In this document: piece after piece, positions 1 through 6,994 of the stretch
Layout: every line of letters begins with the position of its first letter
How positions within the stretch are numbered: position 1 is the first letter of the stretch
Source: an uncultured bacterium
GTDB taxonomy: Bacteria; Planctomycetota; Planctomycetia; Pirellulales; UBA1268
Assembly: GCA_937959175.1 (NCBI GenBank)
Contig: CALGAS010000248.1
Span: forward strand, 1 to 7,068
DNA: 7,068 nucleotides
Direction: 5' to 3'
Position numbers and translations under genes: made by a program
The notes under the pieces: generated by a model
What the model saw: only the letters and a program-made list of their open reading frames with translations
Database searches by the model: none
What the model was told of the DNA's origin: nothing

Positions 1-28
1 GCCGGGCGGCCTGGACGGATCGGGACGG

Positions 29-45
29 TTGTGCCGGCCGCACAA
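29..45. repeat. Short inverted repeat in the left-edge non-coding stretch
   Basis: The arms TTGTGC (29-34) and GCACAA (40-45) are perfect reverse complements separated by the five bases CGGCC. Neither strand has a T-run next to the stem, so it does not fit a standard intrinsic terminator. It could be a protein-binding site or a weak terminator of a gene lying left of the window. In this GC-rich sequence a 6-bp inverted repeat can also occur by chance. The rest of bases 1-105 shows no gene that I can support. Confidence 0.3.
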
Positions 46-105
46 AGACTGCCGACTGCCGGGTAGGCTGCTGGCTCCAGATCACTCCCGCCAAAAGTTC
101 CACCG

Positions 106-1086
106 ATGGTTTCCGTGCCCGCGCTGGCCCGATTCGACACCCTTGCCCTGGGAGTCACCGCGGGCCTTGCTGCCGCGCTTGCAAGCGCTGTGTCCTATCT
201 CGTGTCGCGGCACCATGGCAATCGCGGAGATGGGGGCAGCCTGAGGCTGCTTGTGCAGGCGCATGCGGTGATGGGAATCGCCAGTCTGCCGTTGTGCTGG
301 TGGCTCACTCCGGCGGCCTGGCCGGCCGACCGTCGCTGGCTCGTGCCCCTGGCAGGTTCGGTGCTGACCTACCTCGGCGGCCAGGCGGGCGTCTTTGCGA
401 CGCTCAAACAGATGCCGGCCTCCCGGGTCGCCCCGCTGTTGGGACTGAAGTTGGTCATGCTCGCTGCCTTCGTCTCATTGCAGCCGGGGACCGGCCTGAC
501 GCCGCCGCAATGGCTGGCCGTCGGAATGAGCGTCACCGCGGCGGCCATCCTGCAGCGGGGAGGCCGGGGAAGCACCGCGATCGCCGTCCGGCCTCTGGTC
601 ATGCTATTGGCGACATGCCTCAGTTTCGCCGTGTCCGACCTCTGCATCATCGGGCTGATCGACGGGCTGGCCCCGTCCCGGGATGCCTCGGGAGGGGCGA
701 TTTCCCGGCTGCATGCCGGCGGGCTGGCGATGGCGGTGACCTACGCCCTCTGCGGCGGCCTGGCCGGGATCGCGTTGGCGAGCCTGCCAGCCGTCCGGCC
801 TCGCGACGGCAGCGACCGGAATGCCGCCTGCCAATACGCGGTCGCCTGGCTCGGCGGCATGGCGGCCCTCTATGTCTGCTTCGGGTTGGTCGGCGCCGTG
901 CTCGGCAACGTCCTCCAATCGACGCGGGGCGTGATGGCGATCGTGATCGGGGCGGCCCTTGCCCGGGCCGGCTGGCACGATCTCGAGGAGCGGGTCGACC
1001 GGGCGACGTTTCTGCGACGGGTGGCCGCGGGCGGGCTGATGATCGCCGCGATCGCGGTCTACGTGACGGGAACGGCCGGTTGGTGA
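106..1086 (+). CDS. EamA/DMT-like multi-pass membrane transporter
   Basis: The 326-residue protein is very hydrophobic, with about ten predicted membrane segments at roughly residues 12-34, 47-67, 78-98, 106-126, 134-150, 161-187, 205-228, 245-269, 273-289 and 304-322. Ten helices in two halves of five is the layout of the drug/metabolite transporter (EamA) superfamily, which moves small metabolites across the inner membrane. The end of the ninth helix begins with a polar Gln-Ser-Thr-Arg-Gly stretch, and a charged loop (about 290-303) precedes the last helix. An in-frame TAG at 64-66 limits how far upstream the gene can start. ATG 106 has no clear Shine-Dalgarno, and GTG 115 is an alternative. 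The gene converges on truB with 28 bases between the stops, so it is a separate transcription unit from everything else in the window. The substrate cannot be read from the sequence. Family assignment rests on topology and overall feel rather than a diagnostic motif. Confidence 0.75.
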   Translation: MVSVPALARFDTLALGVTAGLAAALASAVSYLVSRHHGNRGDGGSLRLLVQAHAVMGIASLPLCWWLTPAAWPADRRWLVPLAGSVLTYLGGQAGVFATLKQMPASRVAPLLGLKLVMLAAFVSLQPGTGLTPPQWLAVGMSVTAAAILQRGGRGSTAIAVRPLVMLLATCLSFAVSDLCIIGLIDGLAPSRDASGGAISRLHAGGLAMAVTYALCGGLAGIALASLPAVRPRDGSDRNAACQYAVAWLGGMAALYVCFGLVGAVLGNVLQSTRGVMAIVIGAALARAGWHDLEERVDRATFLRRVAAGGLMIAAIAVYVTGTAGW

Positions 1087-1114
1087 TTTCCGCCGGTAGC
1101 CGCGAGGCAGCGTG

Positions 1115-2071
1115 TCAGCCCCGCCCCTGAAAGTTGGGCCGCAGCCGCCAGCGGCCCGACGGATGGGGCCGGAGGATCCCGAGCAGGTCGCCGGGAGGCA
1201 GGCCAAGCCCGCTCGCGGCGTCCGCGTGTGTGAATGCCGCGACGGCATCCGGCGGCGGCTTCCCCAGGAGTTCACCAGGCCGCTCATTCGGGGGCAGTTC
1301 GAACGCCGGCAGTTCGATCAGGCCGCCCCGGATCGCGAGCTCGGCGGTCTGCTCATCGAGCGTTGTTCGCGGGAGATGCGGCACCGCCGCTGCCGCTGGC
1401 AGAAGGGCTGCCGCGGCGGTCGCGGGCGTGCACGCATCGAGCGGCGTGGCCGAGCCGCGGTCGAACGGCCCCACGGCCGTGCGGATGAGCGACTCCATCA
1501 CCGCCCGGGTGCCGAGGGCCACCGCCAGATCGCGGCCGATCGCCCGGATGAAGGTGCCGGTGGAACACTCGATCTCGAGGGCCAGCCGCGGCCAGTCGTA
1601 AGCCGTGACCGCGAGGCGGTCGATCCGAACAGGTTTTTCCACAAGTGCCACCGCGCGGCCCTTGCGGGCCAGCCGGTAGGCCCGCTGGCCCCCGACGTGG
1701 ACGGCCGAATAGTCGCAGGGCCGCTGGAGGATCTCGCCACGGAAGCGGGGCAGGGCGGCCTCGAGCTCCGCCGAGGTTGGCCGTGGTGGAGCAGGCTCCT
1801 CCTCGACCGGCGTCTCGAGATCATCCGAGGCGCTCGAACAGCCCAGGCGAAAGACCGCCTGGTACTGTTTGGGCAACTGATGAATGAAGTCGATGAGTTT
1901 CGTCGCGTGGCCGACGCAGACGACGACCACGCCCGCCGCCAGCGGGTCGAGCGTACCGGCATGGCCAACCGCCTTCATGCCGAGCGCCCGGGCCACGCCA
2001 TCGACAACCTGTCGTGACGTGACCCCGGCCGGCTTGTCAATCGGGATCACACCCGTGAATGGGAAAGGCAT
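1115..2071 (-). CDS. truB: tRNA pseudouridine(55) synthase TruB
   Basis: TruB converts uridine 55 in the T-loop of most tRNAs to pseudouridine, in the cytoplasm. The 318-residue protein opens with the family start, GVIPIDKPAGVTS (residues 7-19). The catalytic motif GHAGTLDPLAAG (36-47) follows, with Asp42 as the expected nucleophile. Further family landmarks are Lys-Gln-Tyr at 68-70 (Tyr70 matches the conserved active-site Tyr), FRGEILQ (110-116), YSAV...GGQRAYRLARKG (121-138) and GTFIR (172-176), where Arg176 matches the conserved active-site Arg. The last 70 or so residues fit the TruB C-terminal/PUA-like region. The frame stays open upstream to 2266, but the homology begins exactly at ATG 2071, which has GGAG four bases upstream (complement of 2076-2079) and a second GGAGG at 2084-2088. 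The start codon lies inside the end of the upstream MmgE/PrpD gene, so translation is probably coupled. Position 125 is His where many TruB proteins have Lys. The usual neighbours infB, rbfA and rpsO are not in this window. Confidence 0.96.
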   Translation of the reverse strand: MPFPFTGVIPIDKPAGVTSRQVVDGVARALGMKAVGHAGTLDPLAAGVVVVCVGHATKLIDFIHQLPKQYQAVFRLGCSSASDDLETPVEEEPAPPRPTSAELEAALPRFRGEILQRPCDYSAVHVGGQRAYRLARKGRAVALVEKPVRIDRLAVTAYDWPRLALEIECSTGTFIRAIGRDLAVALGTRAVMESLIRTAVGPFDRGSATPLDACTPATAAAALLPAAAAVPHLPRTTLDEQTAELAIRGGLIELPAFELPPNERPGELLGKPPPDAVAAFTHADAASGLGLPPGDLLGILRPHPSGRWRLRPNFQGRG

Positions 2072-3587
2072 AAAGCTCCGCCACCTCCGCGGCTGTCTTG
2101 CCCGCCAGCGAGACCCGCTGGCGAAGCCCTCGCGGGTCGTCCACCGCCCCAGCGACGAGGCGGTCAAACTTGAGATCGACCAGGGCGGCCGTCTGGGCCG
2201 GGTCGGAGCGGGCATGCCCCAACGGATGCCGGACAAGCCCGCCGTCAAGGCTTCCGAGCCGCTCATGCTCGATGACCACCCGGGTCGGGATCCCGTCGGG
2301 ATAGAGCGAGTCGTATGCGGGGCCGCCGTGCTCGATCACGATCCGGTCGATCAACTCCATCGCCTCCGGGTCGGTGATCGCCGCGGGCTGATAGTCGTCC
2401 GGCAAGAGCATCAGTTCTGCCCAGCCGGGGGCCGTGGCTCCTGGCCGAGCGGCGGCTGCCTTGAGCAGCGTGCGGGCCAGGATGTAGGGCAGGGAGTGGT
2501 CGGCCGACTGACGGGTTGTCGGCCTCCGCTTGGCGGGATCGGCGATGATCGAGCAGGCCGGCTCGTAGATCGTGACACCGATCCGGCCAATCCCTGCCAG
2601 ATCCCCGGCCAACGCCGGGTGGCGGGCAAATAGATCGACCAGCGATTGCAGTGCTCCCGCCGACTGATGCTCATAGAGGCCAAGCTTGAAGTGCATCGAG
2701 TTGATGGTGAAGGCGTCACCGCCGAGGCCGAGTTCGAGATCGAAGGGACTCCGGTCGTCAGAACAGGGCTCGTTAAGCCGGTAGATCGCCAGCGGGTTGC
2801 GAAAGACGTCGCCAGGCCCGACGAATCCCGCCAGGGCACGCCGGCCGCAAAGCACCGCCGCTTCGGCCGCAAGCGCCGCCGATGCGCCCTTGCTGTCGGA
2901 GAGCTGGCGGCCGGCCCGAATCGCCCGAAACGGCACGTAGTGGGCCACGGCCATGCCGATCGCCGACTCGATCTGCTCCTCGTCCCCCCCGAGGGCCGCC
3001 GTGTAGGCGGCCGCCGAGGCGACGGTGCCATGGTGGACGTGGTCAATGGCGTACTTGCGGAGGGCGAAGACCTCCGCAAGCCGGCCGCGAATCTCGTCGA
3101 TCAGGAGCATCACACGAAGCGTGGCGTCGCCGTCAAGGCCGGCGGCTGTGGCCGCCGCGATGGCAACCGGGTAGTAGTCGTTGTGACCAAACTCGCCGGC
3201 GACGCGGCCCCGAGTGGCGTCGTGGCCGAAGTTGGTGCCGTTGGAATCCCACTCACGGACCGCCGAGGCGTTCGCTGCAACGGCCCGCTCGGCCAGGCAC
3301 CGCCGGGACGATCCCAGGCAGACGACGCCGGGACTGCCGGCAGCCGGGGCGGTTGCCAGGGCCTCGCGTCGCAACACCGTCGGGGCGTTGGCGGCCGCCG
3401 CCAGGGCCGAGACGCCGCAGCCGACGCTGTCGGTGTGAAACCGCTCCAGGAGCGCGAGGGTGGCCGGGCCGATCGGCTCGGCCGCGTGAAACAGAAAATC
3501 TCGGGCATAGCCCGCCAGACCGCGTGCCTGGTTGGTATCGGCAGGCAGCAGCCGAGTGGGGCCGAGAGCGGCTGGCGAGGGTGACAT
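2037..3587 (-). CDS. MmgE/PrpD family protein (2-methylcitrate dehydratase-like)
   Basis: Characterised members of this family dehydrate or isomerise small tricarboxylates, such as 2-methylcitrate in propionate breakdown (PrpD, MmgE) or cis-aconitate (CAD). The 516-residue protein matches along its length: an N-terminal helical region with DSVGCG (53-58), REWDSNGT (111-118), GHNDYYPVAIAAA (134-146), KYAIDHVHHGTVASAAA (178-194), then MHFKLGLYEHQSA (298-310), DPAKRRPTTRQSADHSLPY (350-368) and a PLGHAR segment (455-460) near the end. The ADHSLPY block and the PLGH segment are typical of the MmgE branch. Start ATG 3587 was chosen because family similarity begins soon after it and AGGA lies four bases upstream (complement of 3592-3595). 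An ATG at 3665 would add 26 unconserved residues that cover the divergent kinase promoter region. The stop lies 35 bases inside truB, which points to a two-gene operon. No prpB, prpC or acnD is visible, so the methylcitrate role is unproven; other hydroxy-acid substrates are possible. Confidence 0.9.
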   Translation of the reverse strand: MSPSPAALGPTRLLPADTNQARGLAGYARDFLFHAAEPIGPATLALLERFHTDSVGCGVSALAAAANAPTVLRREALATAPAAGSPGVVCLGSSRRCLAERAVAANASAVREWDSNGTNFGHDATRGRVAGEFGHNDYYPVAIAAATAAGLDGDATLRVMLLIDEIRGRLAEVFALRKYAIDHVHHGTVASAAAYTAALGGDEEQIESAIGMAVAHYVPFRAIRAGRQLSDSKGASAALAAEAAVLCGRRALAGFVGPGDVFRNPLAIYRLNEPCSDDRSPFDLELGLGGDAFTINSMHFKLGLYEHQSAGALQSLVDLFARHPALAGDLAGIGRIGVTIYEPACSIIADPAKRRPTTRQSADHSLPYILARTLLKAAAARPGATAPGWAELMLLPDDYQPAAITDPEAMELIDRIVIEHGGPAYDSLYPDGIPTRVVIEHERLGSLDGGLVRHPLGHARSDPAQTAALVDLKFDRLVAGAVDDPRGLRQRVSLAGKTAAEVAELYAFPIHGCDPD

Positions 3588-3683
3588 GGAGTCCTGGTGA
3601 AGGGCAAGGAAGAAACTGGTGACCAGCGGTGTTGTACCCGCCGGGGCTGCATACCGGCAGGCCATGGGCGGTACACTCTGGAT
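3588..3683. promoter_or_regulatory. Divergent intergenic region between the prpD-like gene and the kinase gene
   Basis: These 96 bases separate the two head-to-head start codons and should hold the promoters for the minus-strand prpD-like/truB operon and for the plus-strand kinase (probably with hemL). On the minus strand, AGGA (complement of 3592-3595) sits four bases before the prpD-like ATG. On the plus strand the only sigma-70-like element near the kinase start is TACACT at 3672-3677. No good TTGACA-like partner lies at 16-18 bases. I see no operator palindrome. The role is inferred from gene orientation. Confidence 0.55.
3672..3677 (+). promoter_or_regulatory. Candidate -10 element for a leaderless kinase transcript
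   Basis: TACACT fits the TANNNT pattern of a sigma-70 -10 box. Its last base is seven bases before the A of the kinase ATG at 3684. That would place the transcription start at or next to the start codon and give a leaderless mRNA, which agrees with the absence of a real Shine-Dalgarno there. A six-base AT-containing match can occur by chance, and no -35 box is seen. Confidence 0.25.
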
Positions 3684-5609
3684 ATGGAACCGACACGACT
3701 CGGACCGTATACGATTTGCGGCCAGTTAGGCCGCGGCGGCATGGGCACGGTGTTCGAGGCCGTCGACGCTGACGGGCAGGCCGTCGCCGTCAAGACGCTG
3801 ACAACGCATCTCAGCGACGACGAGGGCATGCGGCGGCGATTCGAGGCAGAAATCGAGGCCCTCAAGGGCCTGCGACATCCCGGCATCGTGCGGCTCCTGG
3901 CGTTCGGCGAAGATGAAGGCCGGCCCTTCTTCGCCATGGAACTGGTCCGTGGCCGCAGCCTGGAGGAGATGCTCAAGGCGGGACGCCGATTCTCCTGGCA
4001 GGAGACGGTGGCGATCGCCGGTGAAGTCACCCGGGCCCTCAAGGTGGCCCACGACCAGGGAATCGTCCACCGTGACCTGAAACCGGCCAACCTGCTCTTT
4101 CCTGAAGAAGCGGGAATCGAGGGAAGCGTGCGACTGGCCGATTTCGGCATCGCCCGGCTGTTCGGTGACGCCGGCCACACGCTGGCCGGCACGGTCGTGG
4201 GAACCGCCGAATACATGGCCCCCGAACAGGCTGCCGGGACCGTGGCCGATCATCGGGCCGACCTCTATTCGCTCGGCCTGGTCATGTTCGCGATGCTGAC
4301 CGGAAACCCTCCATTCCGCGGCGGCAAGGTGTCTGAGGTCCTGCAGCGGCAACGCCGCGAGACGCCCCCCCGCGTCTCCGTGATCCGGCCGGAGATTCCC
4401 GCAACACTCGACACGCTGATCGAGCGGCTGCTCGCCAAGACGGCATCGGATCGGCCGGCCAGTGCCCTGGCAGTCGGCCGGGCCCTCGATGCGATCGGGG
4501 CCGCTGACGATGCCACGCCGCGGGCCGGCCCGAGCGGCCCGACGGTGGCCATCCGCTCGAGCGACGCCACGCAGGCGGGGCCCGTCCAGAGCGGCGGGGC
4601 TGACCCGCAGCCGGAAGCCATCGACCTGCTGGCGGCCACCCGCCTTACCAGCGTCGGCGATACCGAGAGCGGGACAGCCCAGGGAAGCCGCCGCCGCGCC
4701 GACGGCAACGCCGCCACCGAGGCATTCACGCCGGCGACCGTGGCCGGTACCGGCGAATCGCCGCCGAGCGGCTCATTGGCCCACCGCGTGACCGAGCCTG
4801 ACTCGCTCGGTCAGGGCGAGGTGACGGGCGGCGGCAGCCGGTTTACAACCGTGGAATCGCTGGAGCGGACCCTCCGGGAAGAGGCCCGCCGGGCCGCCCG
4901 CCGCGACGGAATCATCCGGCTGACCGTGGCCCTGGGGCTCCTTGCGATGGTGGCCGCTGGCGGCTATCTGGCCCTCCGGCCGGTCACGGCCGACCAGCTC
5001 CATGCCCGGATCATCGCGACGGCCGAGAATCCGGCCGCCGATCTGCGGGACGCCCACCGGGCGATCGAGATGTTTCTGAGCCGGTTTCCCGACGACGAGC
5101 GGGCCGCAGAGATCCGGCGGCTCGATCACCAGCTTGATGTCGATGCCCTCGAACGCCGCACTCGGCGGCGTACCCGCGACGACACGGCCCGCTCGCCCCT
5201 CGAACGTGACTACCGAGCCGCCATGGCCCGGGAGGAGGAAAGCCCGCTTGCCTGCCTCGCCGCGCTCGAGGCGATCCTGGCCCTGCATGCCGATGCGGTC
5301 GATGAGCCGGCCGCGAACGACGGTGACGACGATCCGGCCCTCTGGCTGGCACTTGTTCAACGGCAAATCGAGCGAATCAAGCCGGCCGCCCGGCGAGAGC
5401 AGGATGAGGATGTCGCCCGGGCCGGAGCGACCCTTGCCGAAGCGAAAAGCCTCGCGAAGCAGGCTGCGGACGCCGACCCGGCCGAGCAGGAGGCACTACT
5501 TGGCCGCCGCCGCGCCCTCCTCGAGGGGCTGATCGAGATCTACCGTGACAGGCCGCATGTGGCCGCGGCGGTCACTGAAGCCCGCCGCCTGCTTGCCTCC
5601 GGCCCCTGA
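3684..5609 (+). CDS. Membrane-anchored Hanks-type serine/threonine protein kinase
   Basis: The 641-residue protein has a complete kinase domain at about residues 9-272, and every key residue is present: glycine loop GRGGMG (16-21), ATP-anchoring Lys37, helix-C Glu56, catalytic loop HRDLKPAN (129-136, Asp131), DFG (153-155), activation-loop threonines 166, 170 and 174, GTAEYMAPEQ (173-182) and DLYSLG (193-198). It should therefore be an active, PASTA-free PknB-like kinase. A Pro/Ala/Ser/Thr-rich linker of about 130 residues follows, then a basic juxtamembrane stretch (RRAARR) and one membrane helix (413-431). The 210-residue tail should lie outside the cytoplasm. It is helical and charged, with TPR-like pieces at about 453-480 and 600-637. 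ATG 3684 was chosen because kinase homology starts right after it. GTG 3597, with GGAG five bases upstream, would add 29 Cys/Arg-rich residues with no kinase similarity. hemL follows after 43 bases. Ligand and substrates are unknown. Confidence 0.93.
   Translation: MEPTRLGPYTICGQLGRGGMGTVFEAVDADGQAVAVKTLTTHLSDDEGMRRRFEAEIEALKGLRHPGIVRLLAFGEDEGRPFFAMELVRGRSLEEMLKAGRRFSWQETVAIAGEVTRALKVAHDQGIVHRDLKPANLLFPEEAGIEGSVRLADFGIARLFGDAGHTLAGTVVGTAEYMAPEQAAGTVADHRADLYSLGLVMFAMLTGNPPFRGGKVSEVLQRQRRETPPRVSVIRPEIPATLDTLIERLLAKTASDRPASALAVGRALDAIGAADDATPRAGPSGPTVAIRSSDATQAGPVQSGGADPQPEAIDLLAATRLTSVGDTESGTAQGSRRRADGNAATEAFTPATVAGTGESPPSGSLAHRVTEPDSLGQGEVTGGGSRFTTVESLERTLREEARRAARRDGIIRLTVALGLLAMVAAGGYLALRPVTADQLHARIIATAENPAADLRDAHRAIEMFLSRFPDDERAAEIRRLDHQLDVDALERRTRRRTRDDTARSPLERDYRAAMAREEESPLACLAALEAILALHADAVDEPAANDGDDDPALWLALVQRQIERIKPAARREQDEDVARAGATLAEAKSLAKQAADADPAEQEALLGRRRALLEGLIEIYRDRPHVAAAVTEARRLLASGP
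4920..4976 (+). other. Single transmembrane helix of the kinase
   Basis: Codons for kinase residues 413-431 encode a run of 19 mostly Leu, Ala, Val and Gly residues with no charge. It is preceded by the basic stretch Arg-Arg-Ala-Ala-Arg-Arg-Asp and followed by Arg-Pro-Val-Thr. By the positive-inside rule the N-terminal kinase domain faces the cytoplasm and the C-terminal 210 residues face outward. This divides the protein into sensor and effector halves. Confidence 0.85.
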
Positions 5610-5652
5610 ACCACCTCGCTCCCTCGACCTCTCACCCGCCGTGTGGTCCGTC

Positions 5653-6981
5653 ATGCCCCAGTCCCACCCATCCGCCCAAACCGCCGATCGTCGTCACAAG
5701 AGCCATGCGGCCTTCGCGGCGGCGAGCGGGTGCATTCCCGGCGGGGTCAACTCGCCCGCCCGCGCCTTCGGGAGCGTCGGCGGCGAGCCGATCTTCTTCC
5801 GCGAGGCCCGGGGACAGTGGCTCACCGACATCGACGGCAACCGCTACCTCGACTACATCGGCTCCTGGGGGCCGATGATTCTCGGTCACCGCCACCCGCA
5901 GGTCGTGGCGGCGATCGAGGCGGCCCTCGCCACCGGCACCAGTTACGGGGCGCCGACCGAAGGGGAGACCCGGCTCGCGGAGTTGATCATTGCGACGGTG
6001 CCCTCGATCGAGAAGGTCCGGCTGGTCAGCTCCGGCACGGAAGCTGCGATGTCGACCGTCCGTCTCGCCCGCGGCTATACCGGCCGCGACAAGATCATCA
6101 AGTTTGCCGGCAACTACCACGGCCACGGCGACAGCCTGCTTGTCGCGGCAGGGTCGTCGGCCGCCACGCTCGGGGTGCCCGATTCACCCGGCGTGACCGC
6201 CGGCACCGCCCGCGACACGATCGTGCTGGAATACAACGAGCCGCAGGAACTCGAGGATGCCTTCCGGGCCGAGGGAGATGCGATCGCCGCGGTGCTGCTC
6301 GAGCCGGTGGTCGGCAACATGGGGCTCGTCCGGCCGAGCGAGGCGTTCCTGGCGGCGGCCCGCAGGCTCACGCTCGAGCACGGAGCGCTTCTGGTCTTCG
6401 ACGAGGTGATGACCGGCTTCCGGCTGGCCCTCGGGGGCGCCCAGGAGATCCTGGGCGTCACGCCCGACGTCACTGTCCTGGGCAAGATCGTGGGCGGCGG
6501 CCTGCCGCTGGCGGCCTACGGCGGCCGGGCCGATGTGATGAATCACGTCCTGCCGGCGGGCAAGGTGTTTCAAGCGGGCACGCTGGCCGGCAATCCGCTG
6601 GCGGTCGCCGCCGGAACCGCCACCATCGAACGGCTCCGCGACGATCCGCCTTACGACCTGCTCGAACGCCACGGCGCCGCCCTCGAAGCCGGCTTTCGAG
6701 AGGCTGCTGGGCGGGCCGGCCTGACAACCTGGCTGGCCCGCGTCGGCAGCATGATGACGATGTTCTTTCAGCAAGGGCCGGAACCGACGCCGGTCCACGG
6801 TTGGCGAACCGCCTCGCAGAGCGACCGCGACCGCTATGCGGCGTTCTTCTGGGCGATGATCGACCGGGGCGTCTACCTTCCCTGCAGCCAGTACGAGGCA
6901 CTCTTCATCTCGGCCACCCACACCGAAGCCGATATCGCCGCCACGGTCGCCGCCGCCGAGGAGGCCCTCGCTGCCGGCTAG
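5653..6981 (+). CDS. hemL: Glutamate-1-semialdehyde 2,1-aminomutase HemL
   Basis: HemL is a PLP enzyme that turns glutamate-1-semialdehyde into 5-aminolevulinate, the last step of the C5 route to heme and other tetrapyrroles. The 442-residue protein has the usual length and all main landmarks: IPGGVNSPARAF (28-39), SSGTEAAMSTVRLAR (126-140), FAGNYHGHGDSLL (151-163), the PLP-binding Asp250 in FDEVMTGFR (249-257), the Schiff-base lysine Lys278 in LGKIVGGGLPLAAYGG (276-291), QAGTLAGNPLA (307-317) and a C-terminal SQYEALFISATHT segment. The reading frame is open back to 5545, overlapping the kinase gene, but homology supports a start near ATG 5653. GTG 5641 in the same frame is an alternative. 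No Shine-Dalgarno is visible before either one. It lies 43 bases after the kinase stop on the same strand with no terminator between them, so co-transcription is plausible. This implies the organism makes 5-aminolevulinate from glutamyl-tRNA rather than by ALA synthase. Confidence 0.97.
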   Translation: MPQSHPSAQTADRRHKSHAAFAAASGCIPGGVNSPARAFGSVGGEPIFFREARGQWLTDIDGNRYLDYIGSWGPMILGHRHPQVVAAIEAALATGTSYGAPTEGETRLAELIIATVPSIEKVRLVSSGTEAAMSTVRLARGYTGRDKIIKFAGNYHGHGDSLLVAAGSSAATLGVPDSPGVTAGTARDTIVLEYNEPQELEDAFRAEGDAIAAVLLEPVVGNMGLVRPSEAFLAAARRLTLEHGALLVFDEVMTGFRLALGGAQEILGVTPDVTVLGKIVGGGLPLAAYGGRADVMNHVLPAGKVFQAGTLAGNPLAVAAGTATIERLRDDPPYDLLERHGAALEAGFREAAGRAGLTTWLARVGSMMTMFFQQGPEPTPVHGWRTASQSDRDRYAAFFWAMIDRGVYLPCSQYEALFISATHTEADIAATVAAAEEALAAG

Positions 6982-6994
6982 CCGGGCTGGCAGG

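Noticed and set aside
1087..1114. A bidirectional terminator between the convergent transporter and truB genes
   Set aside because: The 28 bases show no stem-loop with T-runs on either strand.
1112..2017. Plus-strand open frame of 301 codons opposite truB
   Set aside because: TruB motifs on the minus strand are unambiguous. The plus-strand product is Arg-rich low-complexity sequence typical of a GC-driven shadow frame.
2072..2266. Upstream extension of truB to a start at 2266
   Set aside because: The extra 65 residues are out-of-frame shadow of the prpD-like gene. TruB homology begins at Met 2071, which has its own ribosome site.
2646..3584. Long plus-strand open frame of 312 codons opposite the MmgE/PrpD-like gene
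   Set aside because: It is antisense to a gene with clear family motifs, is rich in Arg and Gly, and matches no family. Long open antisense frames are expected at this GC content.
3110..4216. Minus-strand open frame of 368 codons spanning the kinase and the prpD-like start
   Set aside because: It is antisense to the kinase catalytic domain and in the wrong frame for the prpD-like protein. The composition is Ser/Arg/Pro-rich with no domain.
5610..5647. ACCAC (5610-5614) and GTGGT (5643-5647) as a hairpin between the kinase and hemL
   Set aside because: Five base pairs with a 28-base loop and no T-run is too weak to call a terminator or operator.
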